Positions 1 through 5,337 of a stretch of 5,337 nucleotides of DNA are shown here, piece by piece (position 1 is the stretch's first letter; each line of letters opens with the position of its first letter). The stretch is from assembly GCA_002393895.1 (NCBI GenBank), contig DGUE01000044.1, forward strand, positions 1 to 5,337, written 5' to 3'. The notes under the pieces are model-generated. The model saw nothing but the letters and a program-made list of their open reading frames with translations, was not told the DNA's origin and made no database searches. The stretch is from Bacteroidales bacterium UBA4318. Lineage in GTDB: Bacteria; Bacteroidota; Bacteroidia; Bacteroidales; UBA932. Position numbers and translations under genes: made by a program.

Positions 1-162
1 GTGCAGGTCATCCTCGAATGCACTGAGCAGAAAGAGAGCGGTGTTCCCGGAATGAGCCGCTACATCACTACTAAGAACAAGAAGAACACCCCCGACCGTC
101 TCGAGCGCAGGAAATACAATCCTTTCCTGAAGAAAGTGACTGTCCATCGTGAAATCAAGTAA
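1..162 (+). CDS. rpmG: 50S ribosomal protein bL33, 5'-truncated by window edge
   Basis: This is a structural protein of the large ribosomal subunit near the E site. Frame 1 reads 53 residues to a TAA stop at 160-162, beginning [14 protein letters not shown] and containing [16 protein letters not shown] and [16 protein letters not shown], which is a clear bL33 signature. Only one Cys is present, so this is the zinc-free (C-minus) form rather than the form with two CxxC pairs. Bacteroidota bL33 is usually a little over 60 residues, so about 9 N-terminal residues lie upstream of the window. The GTG at position 1 is the internal Val of the usual RVQVILECT segment, not a start codon. In this phylum rpmB (bL28) normally lies just upstream. 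The bL38-like gene follows after 18 bases. Confidence 0.96.
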   Translation: MQVILECTEQKESGVPGMSRYITTKNKKNTPDRLERRKYNPFLKKVTVHREIK

Positions 163-167
163 ATCAT

Positions 168-172
168 AGGAG
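168..172 (+). promoter_or_regulatory. Shine-Dalgarno-like AGGAG before the bL38-like gene
   Basis: AGGAG sits 8 bases before the ATG at 181, in the 18-base gap after rpmG. It is a near-consensus Shine-Dalgarno sequence at good spacing. Most Bacteroidota genes lack such motifs because the anti-SD tail of 16S rRNA is masked by ribosomal proteins bS21, bS18 and bS6. The motif is directly visible; that it is used is inference, and it may be chance. Confidence 0.45.
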
Positions 173-180
173 ATTAAGTT

Positions 181-339
181 ATGGCAAAGAAAGCCGTTGC
201 AACATTCGCAGCAAAGGCCGGTGCTAAGAGCATGGTCAAGTGCATCCGCATGGAGAAATCTCCCAAGACGGGCGCCTATGTGTTCACTGAGCAGCTCGTT
301 GAGGCTGAGAAGGCAAAGGACTTCTTCGCAAAGAAGTAA
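181..339 (+). CDS. DUF4295 family protein, probable ribosomal protein bL38
   Basis: This is a 52-residue, Lys/Ala-rich basic protein starting MAKKAVATFAAKAG, with a central MVKCIRMEKSPKTGAYVFTE and a C-terminal FFAKK. The MAKK start, the KSxKTGAY core and the position between rpmG and ftsY match the DUF4295 family, which is confined to Bacteroidota. A cryo-EM structure of the Flavobacterium johnsoniae ribosome reported a new large-subunit protein, bL38. I recall that this corresponds to the DUF4295 product encoded beside bL33, but I could not verify it here. The size, charge and neighbours fit a ribosomal protein. The ATG follows an AGGAG motif by 8 bases. The TAA stop is only 3 bases before the TTG start of ftsY, and the two frames are the same. 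Confidence 0.88.
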   Translation: MAKKAVATFAAKAGAKSMVKCIRMEKSPKTGAYVFTEQLVEAEKAKDFFAKK

Positions 340-342
340 GCC

Positions 343-1233
343 TTGGCACTCAGTTTCTTCCAGAAGCTAAGCCGGGCAATTACCGGCAAGTCGAGGGTGG
401 ATGATGACACCCTCGACGCGATAGAAGAGGCCCTGATTGAATCCGATATGGGCGTCGATACCACCCTTAAGGTGATCGATGCCCTTGAGGATAGGGTCGG
501 CAGAGACCGCTACACTTCCTTCGAGGAGTTGGTCGGTTATCTGCGAGATGAAATTTCCGCTCTCCTGCAGAAGGGCGGAAATTCTGTAGAAATGGATTTC
601 TCCAAAAAGCCTTACGTCATACTCGTTGTAGGCGTAAACGGTGTGGGGAAAACCACTACTATAGGAAAGCTTGCCCATCTCTTCAAGAGCCAGGGCAAGA
701 AGGTGATACTCGGCGCTGCGGATACTTTCCGCGCTGCCGCCGTGGACCAGCTTGTGATATGGGCTGAGCGTGCCGGAGTGGACATTGTCCGTCAGGAAAT
801 GGGTTCCGATCCGGCATCGGTAGCATACGACACCGTGAAGGCGGCCGTTGCCAGGGATGCCGACGTTGCCATCATAGATACGGCGGGGCGCCTTCACAAC
901 CGTATCGACCTGATGAACGAACTCGGCAAGATACGCAACGTGTGCCGCAAGGTCATTCCAGATGCTCCGCACGATGTGATGCTGATCCTCGATGCCTCCA
1001 CAGGCCAGAATGCTTTTCAGCAGGCCAAGGAGTTCTCGAGAGCCACGGACCTGACTTCGATAACCGTCACCAAACTGGACGGAACCGCAAAAGGCGGGGT
1101 AGTGGTCGGCCTTACAGACCAGTTCGAGGTTCCTGTACGCTTCATAGGGACCGGAGAAGGAATAGAAGATTTGAAACTGTTCGACCGGGACCGTTTCGTG
1201 CAGTCCCTGTTCGATCCGGAAGATTTAAAATAA
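343..1233 (+). CDS. ftsY: Signal recognition particle receptor FtsY (SRP GTPase), TTG start
   Basis: FtsY is the membrane-associated SRP receptor. It forms a GTP-dependent twin complex with Ffh and delivers translating ribosomes to SecYEG. The 296 residues comprise an N domain (about 8-85) and a G domain (about 90-290). Visible motifs are the P-loop GVNGVGKTT (97-105), DTFRAAA (127-133), DTAGR (179-183), [10 protein letters not shown] (243-252) and the closing [13 protein letters not shown] (269-281). There is no acidic A domain. An amphipathic FFQKLSRAI stretch at the N-terminus may serve as the membrane-binding helix. The start is TTG: the in-frame stop of the preceding gene is at 337-339, and the first in-frame ATG (residue 36) would remove part of the N domain. 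The protein looks some 20 residues shorter at the N-terminus than Bacteroides FtsY as I recall it. pheT begins 3 bases after the stop. Confidence 0.97.
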   Translation: MALSFFQKLSRAITGKSRVDDDTLDAIEEALIESDMGVDTTLKVIDALEDRVGRDRYTSFEELVGYLRDEISALLQKGGNSVEMDFSKKPYVILVVGVNGVGKTTTIGKLAHLFKSQGKKVILGAADTFRAAAVDQLVIWAERAGVDIVRQEMGSDPASVAYDTVKAAVARDADVAIIDTAGRLHNRIDLMNELGKIRNVCRKVIPDAPHDVMLILDASTGQNAFQQAKEFSRATDLTSITVTKLDGTAKGGVVVGLTDQFEVPVRFIGTGEGIEDLKLFDRDRFVQSLFDPEDLK

Positions 1234-1236
1234 GAT

Positions 1237-3684
1237 ATGAAAGTCTCATACAATTGGCTCAAGGATTATCTTGAGATGAATCTTACCCCGGCAGAAGTTG
1301 CCGAGGCCATGACTTCGATAGGCATTGAGGTGGACAGCCTCGAAGAGCAGGAAGAGATTCCCGGCGGACTCGCAGGGGTGGTGGTCGCAAAGGTAGTGGA
1401 GTGCGAAATGCACCCTGACTCCGATCATCTCCATGTTACCAAGGTTGATGCCGGCACGGGTGAATTGCTTCAGGTCGTGTGCGGTGCGCCCAATGTTGCC
1501 GCCGGCCAGAAAGTGCTCTTCGCACAGATAGGCACCGTGCTCCCCGGAGACTTCAAGATCAAGAAATCCAAGATCCGCGGGGTTGAATCCCTGGGCATGA
1601 TATGCGCAGAAGATGAACTCGGCATAGGCAGCAGCCATGAAGGTATCATGGTGCTCCCGGAGGATGCCGTGGTGGGAACGCCTGCAAAGGATTACCTGCA
1701 TCTCAAGACCGAAGCGGTGATTGAATACGAGATCACCGCCAACCGCGTTGATGCGGCTTCGCACATTGGCGTAGCTCGTGACCTGTATGCATATTTGAAG
1801 TATCACAATCTTCCCGGCAAGCTCAAGTATCCGGATGTCAGCGGTTTTTGTGAGGGGAAGGAAGATGCTTCCGCAATCCCGGTTGAGGTCCTTGACCCCA
1901 GCGGAGCACCCCGCTACTGCGGCCTCACCATCAAAGATGTGAAGGTCGGCCCTTCGCCCGAGTGGCTGCAGAAGAAACTCCTCAGCATAGGCCTCCGTCC
2001 CATCAATAACGTGGTGGATATCAGCAACTTCATCCTCTTCGAACTGGGGCAGCCCCTGCACACCTTCGATGCCGGTAAGATTGGTGGACGCAAGGTCGTG
2101 GTGCGCCGCGCAGCAGAAGGGGAGCTTATCCGCACCCTGGACGGAGTCGACCGTAAGCTCTGTGCAAAAGATATGGTGATAGCCGATGAAAGCCGTCCGA
2201 TGTGTATCGCCGGTGTGTTCGGTGGAGAAGACAGCGGTGTGACAGAAGCAACCACCGAGGTCTTCCTTGAGAGCGCATATTTCGATCCGGTTTCCATACG
2301 CAAGACCTCCAAGACCCAGGGCCTTCAGACTGATGCATCCTTCCGCTTTGAGCGTGGAGCGGATCCGGAGATGCCGCCCTATGCCCTCAAACGTGCTGCT
2401 ATGCTTATCTGCGAGCTCGCCGGTGGCCATATAGTTGGAAAAGCTGTAGAAATCTACCCCCAGAGTGTCGAACGCAAGCGCATTGAGCTGGACTACAACC
2501 GCATTGAGTCTTTCATCGGCCAGAAGATAGGTCATGAGAACATCACCCGCGTGCTCGAGGCCTTGCAGTATGAGTTCATATCCAATGAGGGTGGCAAGGC
2601 TGTAGTGCTGGCACCCAGCTACATGATTGACGTGTACCGCGAGTGTGATGTGGTGGAGGAAATCCTCCGCGTGCACGGGTACAACAACATCGCCCTGCCT
2701 CACCACATGAAGATGAGTGTGTCGGCCTCCCCGACCCCTCAGCCGGAGGCAATCCGGAATCAGGTTTCCAATTTCCTGGCTGCCAACGGCTTCAATGAAA
2801 CGATGAACAATTCGCTCACTAAAGCGGATTACTATAAAGATCTCAAGACCTTCCCTGCAGAGAGGCTTGTCCACATTGTGAACCCCCTCAGTTCGGACCT
2901 TAACGTTATGCGCCAGACTCTGATCCTTAATGGATTGGAGGTGATAGCCTACAATGTCAACAGGCAGATTTCCCGCATCAAGACTTTCGAGTATGGCTCT
3001 GTGTATCAGCGCCTTCCCGAAAAGGGAGGAGAAACCCTGGAAGGCTATGAGGAGCATCCCTGCTTTGCGATGTTCATCAGCGGGGCACCCGAGAAGAACT
3101 GGAAGAACGCTGCATCGAAGGGTGATTTCTATCAGTTGAAGGGATATCTTGAACTCCTGCTTCGCCGTTATGGCGCAGATCTTTATCAGATGTGGACCGA
3201 TGCAGCTCCTGCCGACATCTTCTCCGAAGGCACCGTTTACAGCCTTCCCGGAGGGAAACAGCAGCTTGCGGTTCTTGGTGTGGTAAATCCGTCCCTTGCC
3301 CGCAAGTTCGGCATCAAGCAGCAGGTGGTTGCAGCTGAGATCGACTGGAACGTGCTGTTCTCGATCGTGAAGCGCGACAAGGTGGCCTTCAGGGAGCTGC
3401 CCAAATTCCCGGAAGTGCGCCGCGACCTGGCTATCCTTCTCGACGAGGGAGTCAAGTATGCCGATCTGCGTGCCGCAGCATTCAAGAATGCGAAGAAACT
3501 TCTCAAGCAGGTGAGTCTGTTCGATGTTTACCGTGGCGACAAGATTCCCGCGGGCAAGAAACAGTATGCTTTGAGTTTCACTTTGCAGGATGTTGAGAAA
3601 ACCCTCACCGACCAGGATGTGGAGCGTGTGATGGACCGGCTGCTCGAGGTGTTTACAAAGGAATTCGGTGCTGTCCTTCGTTAA
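1237..3684 (+). CDS. pheT: Phenylalanine--tRNA ligase beta subunit
   Basis: This is the beta chain of the cytoplasmic (alpha-beta)2 enzyme that charges tRNA-Phe; beta binds tRNA and edits Tyr-tRNA-Phe. The 815 residues are full length for bacterial PheT. Domains in order: N-terminal MKVSYNWLKDYL; an EMAPII-like OB tRNA-binding domain (about 43-152, with HPDSDHLHVTKVD and VCGAPNV); a B3/B4 editing domain (about 212-388, with INNVVDISNFILFELGQPLH, GVFGGEDSGV and SFRFERGADP); B5 (about 411-482, ending DVVEEILRVHGYNN); a catalytic-like core (about 490-700, with NPLSSDLNVMRQTL at 549-562); and a C-terminal FDX-ACB anticodon-binding domain (about 722-815, FPEVRRDLAILLD to the end). His275 and Glu331 sit where editing-pocket residues are expected by motif position. 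pheS is not in the window, so alpha must be encoded elsewhere. The gene starts 3 bases after ftsY, without a Shine-Dalgarno motif. Confidence 0.98.
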   Translation: MKVSYNWLKDYLEMNLTPAEVAEAMTSIGIEVDSLEEQEEIPGGLAGVVVAKVVECEMHPDSDHLHVTKVDAGTGELLQVVCGAPNVAAGQKVLFAQIGTVLPGDFKIKKSKIRGVESLGMICAEDELGIGSSHEGIMVLPEDAVVGTPAKDYLHLKTEAVIEYEITANRVDAASHIGVARDLYAYLKYHNLPGKLKYPDVSGFCEGKEDASAIPVEVLDPSGAPRYCGLTIKDVKVGPSPEWLQKKLLSIGLRPINNVVDISNFILFELGQPLHTFDAGKIGGRKVVVRRAAEGELIRTLDGVDRKLCAKDMVIADESRPMCIAGVFGGEDSGVTEATTEVFLESAYFDPVSIRKTSKTQGLQTDASFRFERGADPEMPPYALKRAAMLICELAGGHIVGKAVEIYPQSVERKRIELDYNRIESFIGQKIGHENITRVLEALQYEFISNEGGKAVVLAPSYMIDVYRECDVVEEILRVHGYNNIALPHHMKMSVSASPTPQPEAIRNQVSNFLAANGFNETMNNSLTKADYYKDLKTFPAERLVHIVNPLSSDLNVMRQTLILNGLEVIAYNVNRQISRIKTFEYGSVYQRLPEKGGETLEGYEEHPCFAMFISGAPEKNWKNAASKGDFYQLKGYLELLLRRYGADLYQMWTDAAPADIFSEGTVYSLPGGKQQLAVLGVVNPSLARKFGIKQQVVAAEIDWNVLFSIVKRDKVAFRELPKFPEVRRDLAILLDEGVKYADLRAAAFKNAKKLLKQVSLFDVYRGDKIPAGKKQYALSFTLQDVEKTLTDQDVERVMDRLLEVFTKEFGAVLR

Positions 3685-3690
3685 AAACTT

Positions 3691-4446
3691 ATGAAAAGGA
3701 TCTCGGAGTATTTAGCCCTTACCGTGCTGGTGTGCATCCTGCTCCTGCCTTCGTGCAGGCGGGTGCGCATCATCAGCCAGCGCGATATGTCGGCTATATA
3801 TGCCGAGATGTTCCTTGCAGACCAGTGGCTGAACGATAATCCCAAGTTCAAGACTACCGCGGATACCACGCGCTTCTATGAAACCATATTCCGCAAATAT
3901 GGTTATGGTTTCGAAAACTACGATGCCAGCGTGAATTATTACCTGCAGCGCCCGGAAAAGTATAAAAAGATTCTGGAGCGAACGCAGAATCGTCTGCGTG
4001 CTACCCAGAAGAGTCTTGAGGAGTTCGAAGCCAAGCTTGAAAAACAGAATAAGATTCTTGAGGGCCTGGGCTGTCTGCACCTGCCTACTTTCTCTGCCGA
4101 TTCGGTGAAGGTGGACACAAGCATGCTATGGGCTCCGTGGAGGGACACACTGGCCGCGCGCGACAGTGCCCTCCGCGATTCAACAGCAATCAAAGATACT
4201 ACAGATACCACATTATGTTGCGAGAAGACACAGTTTTCGGCCCCATTTTCAGCCGCAGGCTGGGGAGCTCCCTTGGAATCAACCTTCTTCCAAGGAACGG
4301 CAAGGTTTGCAACTTCGACTGCATTTACTGCGAGTGCGGCTGGAACAAGGACGGCCTCAATGACCGTACGCTTCCGTCGGCCCGGGACGTTGAAGACGCC
4401 CTTGAGGCAAAGCTCCTTGAGTGTAAAGCAGCCGGAACTCCCATAG
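3691..4446 (+). CDS. DUF4296-like lipoprotein with an anomalous overlapping C-terminus
   Basis: The open frame codes 251 residues. Residues 1-22 are a lipoprotein signal peptide: a positively charged start (MKR), a hydrophobic core and a lipobox LPSC with Cys22 to be lipidated. Cys22 is followed by RRVR rather than acidic residues, so the Bacteroidota surface-export signal is absent and a periplasm-facing location is likely. Residues about 27-100 resemble DUF4296, with SAIYAEMFLADQWL and FYETIFRKYGYGFENYDAS followed by a PEKYKKILE segment. Residues about 88-126 are Lys/Glu-rich and probably helical or coiled coil. Residues 151-174 are a low-complexity Asp/Ser/Thr tail. From residue 175 on, the frame overlaps the radical SAM gene for 232 bases; these 77 residues are Ser/Thr/Ala-rich with no family resemblance and look like out-of-frame translation. 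The native end was probably near 4218. The biochemical function is unknown. Confidence 0.8.
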   Translation: MKRISEYLALTVLVCILLLPSCRRVRIISQRDMSAIYAEMFLADQWLNDNPKFKTTADTTRFYETIFRKYGYGFENYDASVNYYLQRPEKYKKILERTQNRLRATQKSLEEFEAKLEKQNKILEGLGCLHLPTFSADSVKVDTSMLWAPWRDTLAARDSALRDSTAIKDTTDTTLCCEKTQFSAPFSAAGWGAPLESTFFQGTARFATSTAFTASAAGTRTASMTVRFRRPGTLKTPLRQSSLSVKQPELP

Positions 4447-4964
4447 ACTCAATTACTTTCTCCGGAGACGGTGAGCCCACCCTCAATCCGGATTTCCCGG
4501 AGATTATAGATATCACCATAAGGCTCAGGGATAAATACTACCCTTCGGCAAAGGTTTCCGTCCTGACTAATGCCACGCGCTGCGGAAAACCGGGTGTTTT
4601 TGAGGCCCTCCGGAAGGTGGACAATCCCATCCTTAAACTGGACGCCCCTACAGATGAGGAGGTAGCCCTTGTAAACAGGCCGGCAGGGGAGTATCACGTT
4701 GCAGACGTAGTCCGTTCAATGGCCCGGTTCCAAGGCAATTTCGTGATGCAGACCATTTTCCTCAAAGGACCCGGCTGGGCATCGGAAAACTGGGTAGGCC
4801 CCTGGATGGATATAGTCCGTGAGCTTCGGCCCCGTGAGGTGATGGTTTATACAATAGACCGCGAAACCCCCATGAAGGGCCTTGGCAAATATACCCCGGA
4901 AGAAATGGAGGCTCTTGTGAAGCCGCTCATACAGGAAGGATTTAAAGTACAAATAAAAGGATAA
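4215..4964 (+). CDS. Radical SAM protein, COG0731 / TYW1-like
   Basis: The product is 249 residues from ATG 4215. An earlier in-frame ATG at 4128 would add 29 residues without family character; the family normally begins close to VFGPIFSRRLGSSLGINLLP. The radical SAM cluster motif is CNFDCIYC (Cys32, Cys36, Cys39; CX3CX2C), with a further Cys41. SGDGEPTL at 83-90 is the SAM-binding GGEP-type motif, and VSVLTNA and NPILKLDAP are further barrel strands. The C-terminus reads REVMVYTIDRETPMKGL. The protein should bind one [4Fe-4S] cluster and cleave S-adenosylmethionine. COG0731 contains the archaeal wyosine enzyme TYW1, but bacterial members of this short type have no substrate that I can name, and I see no second cysteine cluster. 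The start lies inside the preceding lipoprotein frame, and deoC follows after 5 bases, so expression is probably coupled. Confidence 0.92.
   Translation: MLREDTVFGPIFSRRLGSSLGINLLPRNGKVCNFDCIYCECGWNKDGLNDRTLPSARDVEDALEAKLLECKAAGTPIDSITFSGDGEPTLNPDFPEIIDITIRLRDKYYPSAKVSVLTNATRCGKPGVFEALRKVDNPILKLDAPTDEEVALVNRPAGEYHVADVVRSMARFQGNFVMQTIFLKGPGWASENWVGPWMDIVRELRPREVMVYTIDRETPMKGLGKYTPEEMEALVKPLIQEGFKVQIKG
4957..4961 (+). promoter_or_regulatory. Shine-Dalgarno-like AAGGA before deoC
   Basis: AAGGA, within AAAAGGA at 4955-4961, ends 8 bases before the deoC ATG and lies in the last codons of the radical SAM gene. The spacing equals that before the bL38-like gene. The Lys-Gly codons AAA-GGA alone could produce the motif, so its use as a ribosome binding site is uncertain, especially in a phylum where such sites are largely not recognised. 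Confidence 0.35.
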
Positions 4965-4969
4965 ACACT

Positions 4970-5337
4970 ATGTCACTATCAAGCAAATACGGCTATACGC
5001 CGGACAAAGAGGCCATTGGCCGCCAGTTGGAACTCATTGCATCCGGGCTGGAGAATATCGCTTCCCCGGAGCTCTACATGGCCTGCTTCGGCATTATGGA
5101 CCAGACCACTCTCTCCTCTGACGACACTCCCGCTTCCGTGAAGGCTCTTGTGGAGAAGGTGAACAACCTTCCTGCCGCTTTCCCCGGCTGGCCGCTTCCC
5201 GCATCAATCTGCGTGTATCCCAACCTTGGATATGTGGTGGCCCAGAACCGCCAGGATCCCGCCCTTCACGTCACAACCGTTGCCGGATGTTTCCCCACAT
5301 CCCAGAGCTGGATTGAGGTGAAGCTTCATGAGATTGA
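4970..5337 (+). CDS. deoC: Deoxyribose-phosphate aldolase, 3'-truncated by window edge
   Basis: DERA reversibly cleaves 2-deoxy-D-ribose 5-phosphate to glyceraldehyde 3-phosphate and acetaldehyde, the last step of deoxynucleoside catabolism. It is a cytoplasmic class I (Schiff-base) TIM-barrel enzyme. The 122 complete codons visible carry the family's N-terminal hallmarks: FGIMDQTTLSSDDTPASV (Asp44 in the conserved D-x-T-x-L context), SICVYPNLGYV (first barrel strands; ICVYP at 80-84), and VAGCFPTSQSWIEVK, matching the GGFPSSQTFxEVK segment of Bacteroides-type DeoC with Cys107 in place of the second Gly. The Schiff-base Lys and the rest of the barrel lie beyond the window. The ATG is 5 bases after the radical SAM stop. 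No nucleoside phosphorylase or deaminase gene is seen nearby, unlike classical deo operons. Confidence 0.93.
   Translation, partial: MSLSSKYGYTPDKEAIGRQLELIASGLENIASPELYMACFGIMDQTTLSSDDTPASVKALVEKVNNLPAAFPGWPLPASICVYPNLGYVVAQNRQDPALHVTTVAGCFPTSQSWIEVKLHEI

Noticed and set aside
1..3. GTG as the start of rpmG
   Set aside because: It is the internal Val codon of the conserved RVQVILECT segment, so the gene is cut by the window edge.
367..972. Open frame of 201 codons on the minus strand inside ftsY
   Set aside because: It is antisense to the conserved FtsY NG domain, without family resemblance or a start context.
942..1274. 110-codon + strand frame spanning the ftsY-pheT junction
   Set aside because: The Arg-rich, low-information translation is typical of an out-of-frame shadow; both overlapped genes are conserved.
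1786..1797. Bacteroidota -7 box (TAnnTTTG) in the CATATTTG stretch inside pheT
   Set aside because: The first two bases are CA rather than TA, no -33 TTTG partner stands out, and the site is internal to pheT far from any gene start.
1246..3057. Open frame of 603 codons on the minus strand inside pheT
   Set aside because: It lies wholly antisense to a clearly conserved gene, its translation shows no recognisable domain, and long antisense frames are common opposite GC-rich coding sequence that rarely uses TTA, CTA or TCA codons in that phase.
3681..3691. Terminator between pheT and the lipoprotein gene
   Set aside because: Only six bases separate the genes and there is no hairpin or T-run; the A-rich bases are more consistent with a Bacteroidota translation-initiation context.
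4128..4214. Upstream ATG extension of the radical SAM protein by 29 residues
   Set aside because: The added residues are Arg/Gln-rich and do not resemble the family, whose homologues begin just before the VFGPIxSRRLG segment. ATG 4215 fits.

Overview
The window is a gene-dense, single-strand stretch of a bacterial chromosome, almost certainly from the Bacteroidota (order Bacteroidales). Three things point there: a small DUF4295-type protein directly after the bL33 gene, a DUF4296-type lipoprotein (both families are essentially confined to this phylum), and a DeoC of the Bacteroides-like type. The base composition looks moderately GC-rich, which would fit a gut Bacteroidales outside classical Bacteroides/Prevotella. 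The genus cannot be fixed from this sequence.

Layout, all on the + strand: the 3' part of rpmG (bL33, 1-162); a 52-residue DUF4295 protein, probably the Bacteroidota ribosomal protein bL38 (181-339); ftsY, the SRP receptor, with a TTG start (343-1233); pheT, the complete phenylalanyl-tRNA synthetase beta chain (1237-3684); a DUF4296-like lipoprotein (3691-4446 as an open frame, but probably about 175 residues long originally); a COG0731-like radical SAM protein (4215-4964); and the 5' part of deoC, deoxyribose-phosphate aldolase (4970 to the window end). The gaps are 18, 3, 3, 6 and 5 bases. There is therefore no room for a terminator or a conventional promoter between genes, and the set is probably one transcription unit that continues beyond both edges.

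Functionally the first four genes form a translation and protein-targeting block: two large-subunit proteins, the receptor that docks ribosome-SRP complexes at the membrane, and half of an aminoacyl-tRNA synthetase. The last three (an envelope lipoprotein, a radical SAM enzyme of unknown substrate, and a nucleoside-catabolism aldolase) look like co-transcribed neighbours rather than one pathway.

The most unusual feature is the junction of the lipoprotein and radical SAM genes. The lipoprotein frame has no stop at the expected place and runs 232 bases into the radical SAM gene in another frame, adding a 77-residue tail that looks like out-of-frame translation. A second oddity is that the bL38-like gene and ftsY are in the same frame, separated only by TAA-GCC before the TTG start. 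I see no mobile element, CRISPR array, RNA gene or convincing new multi-gene system.
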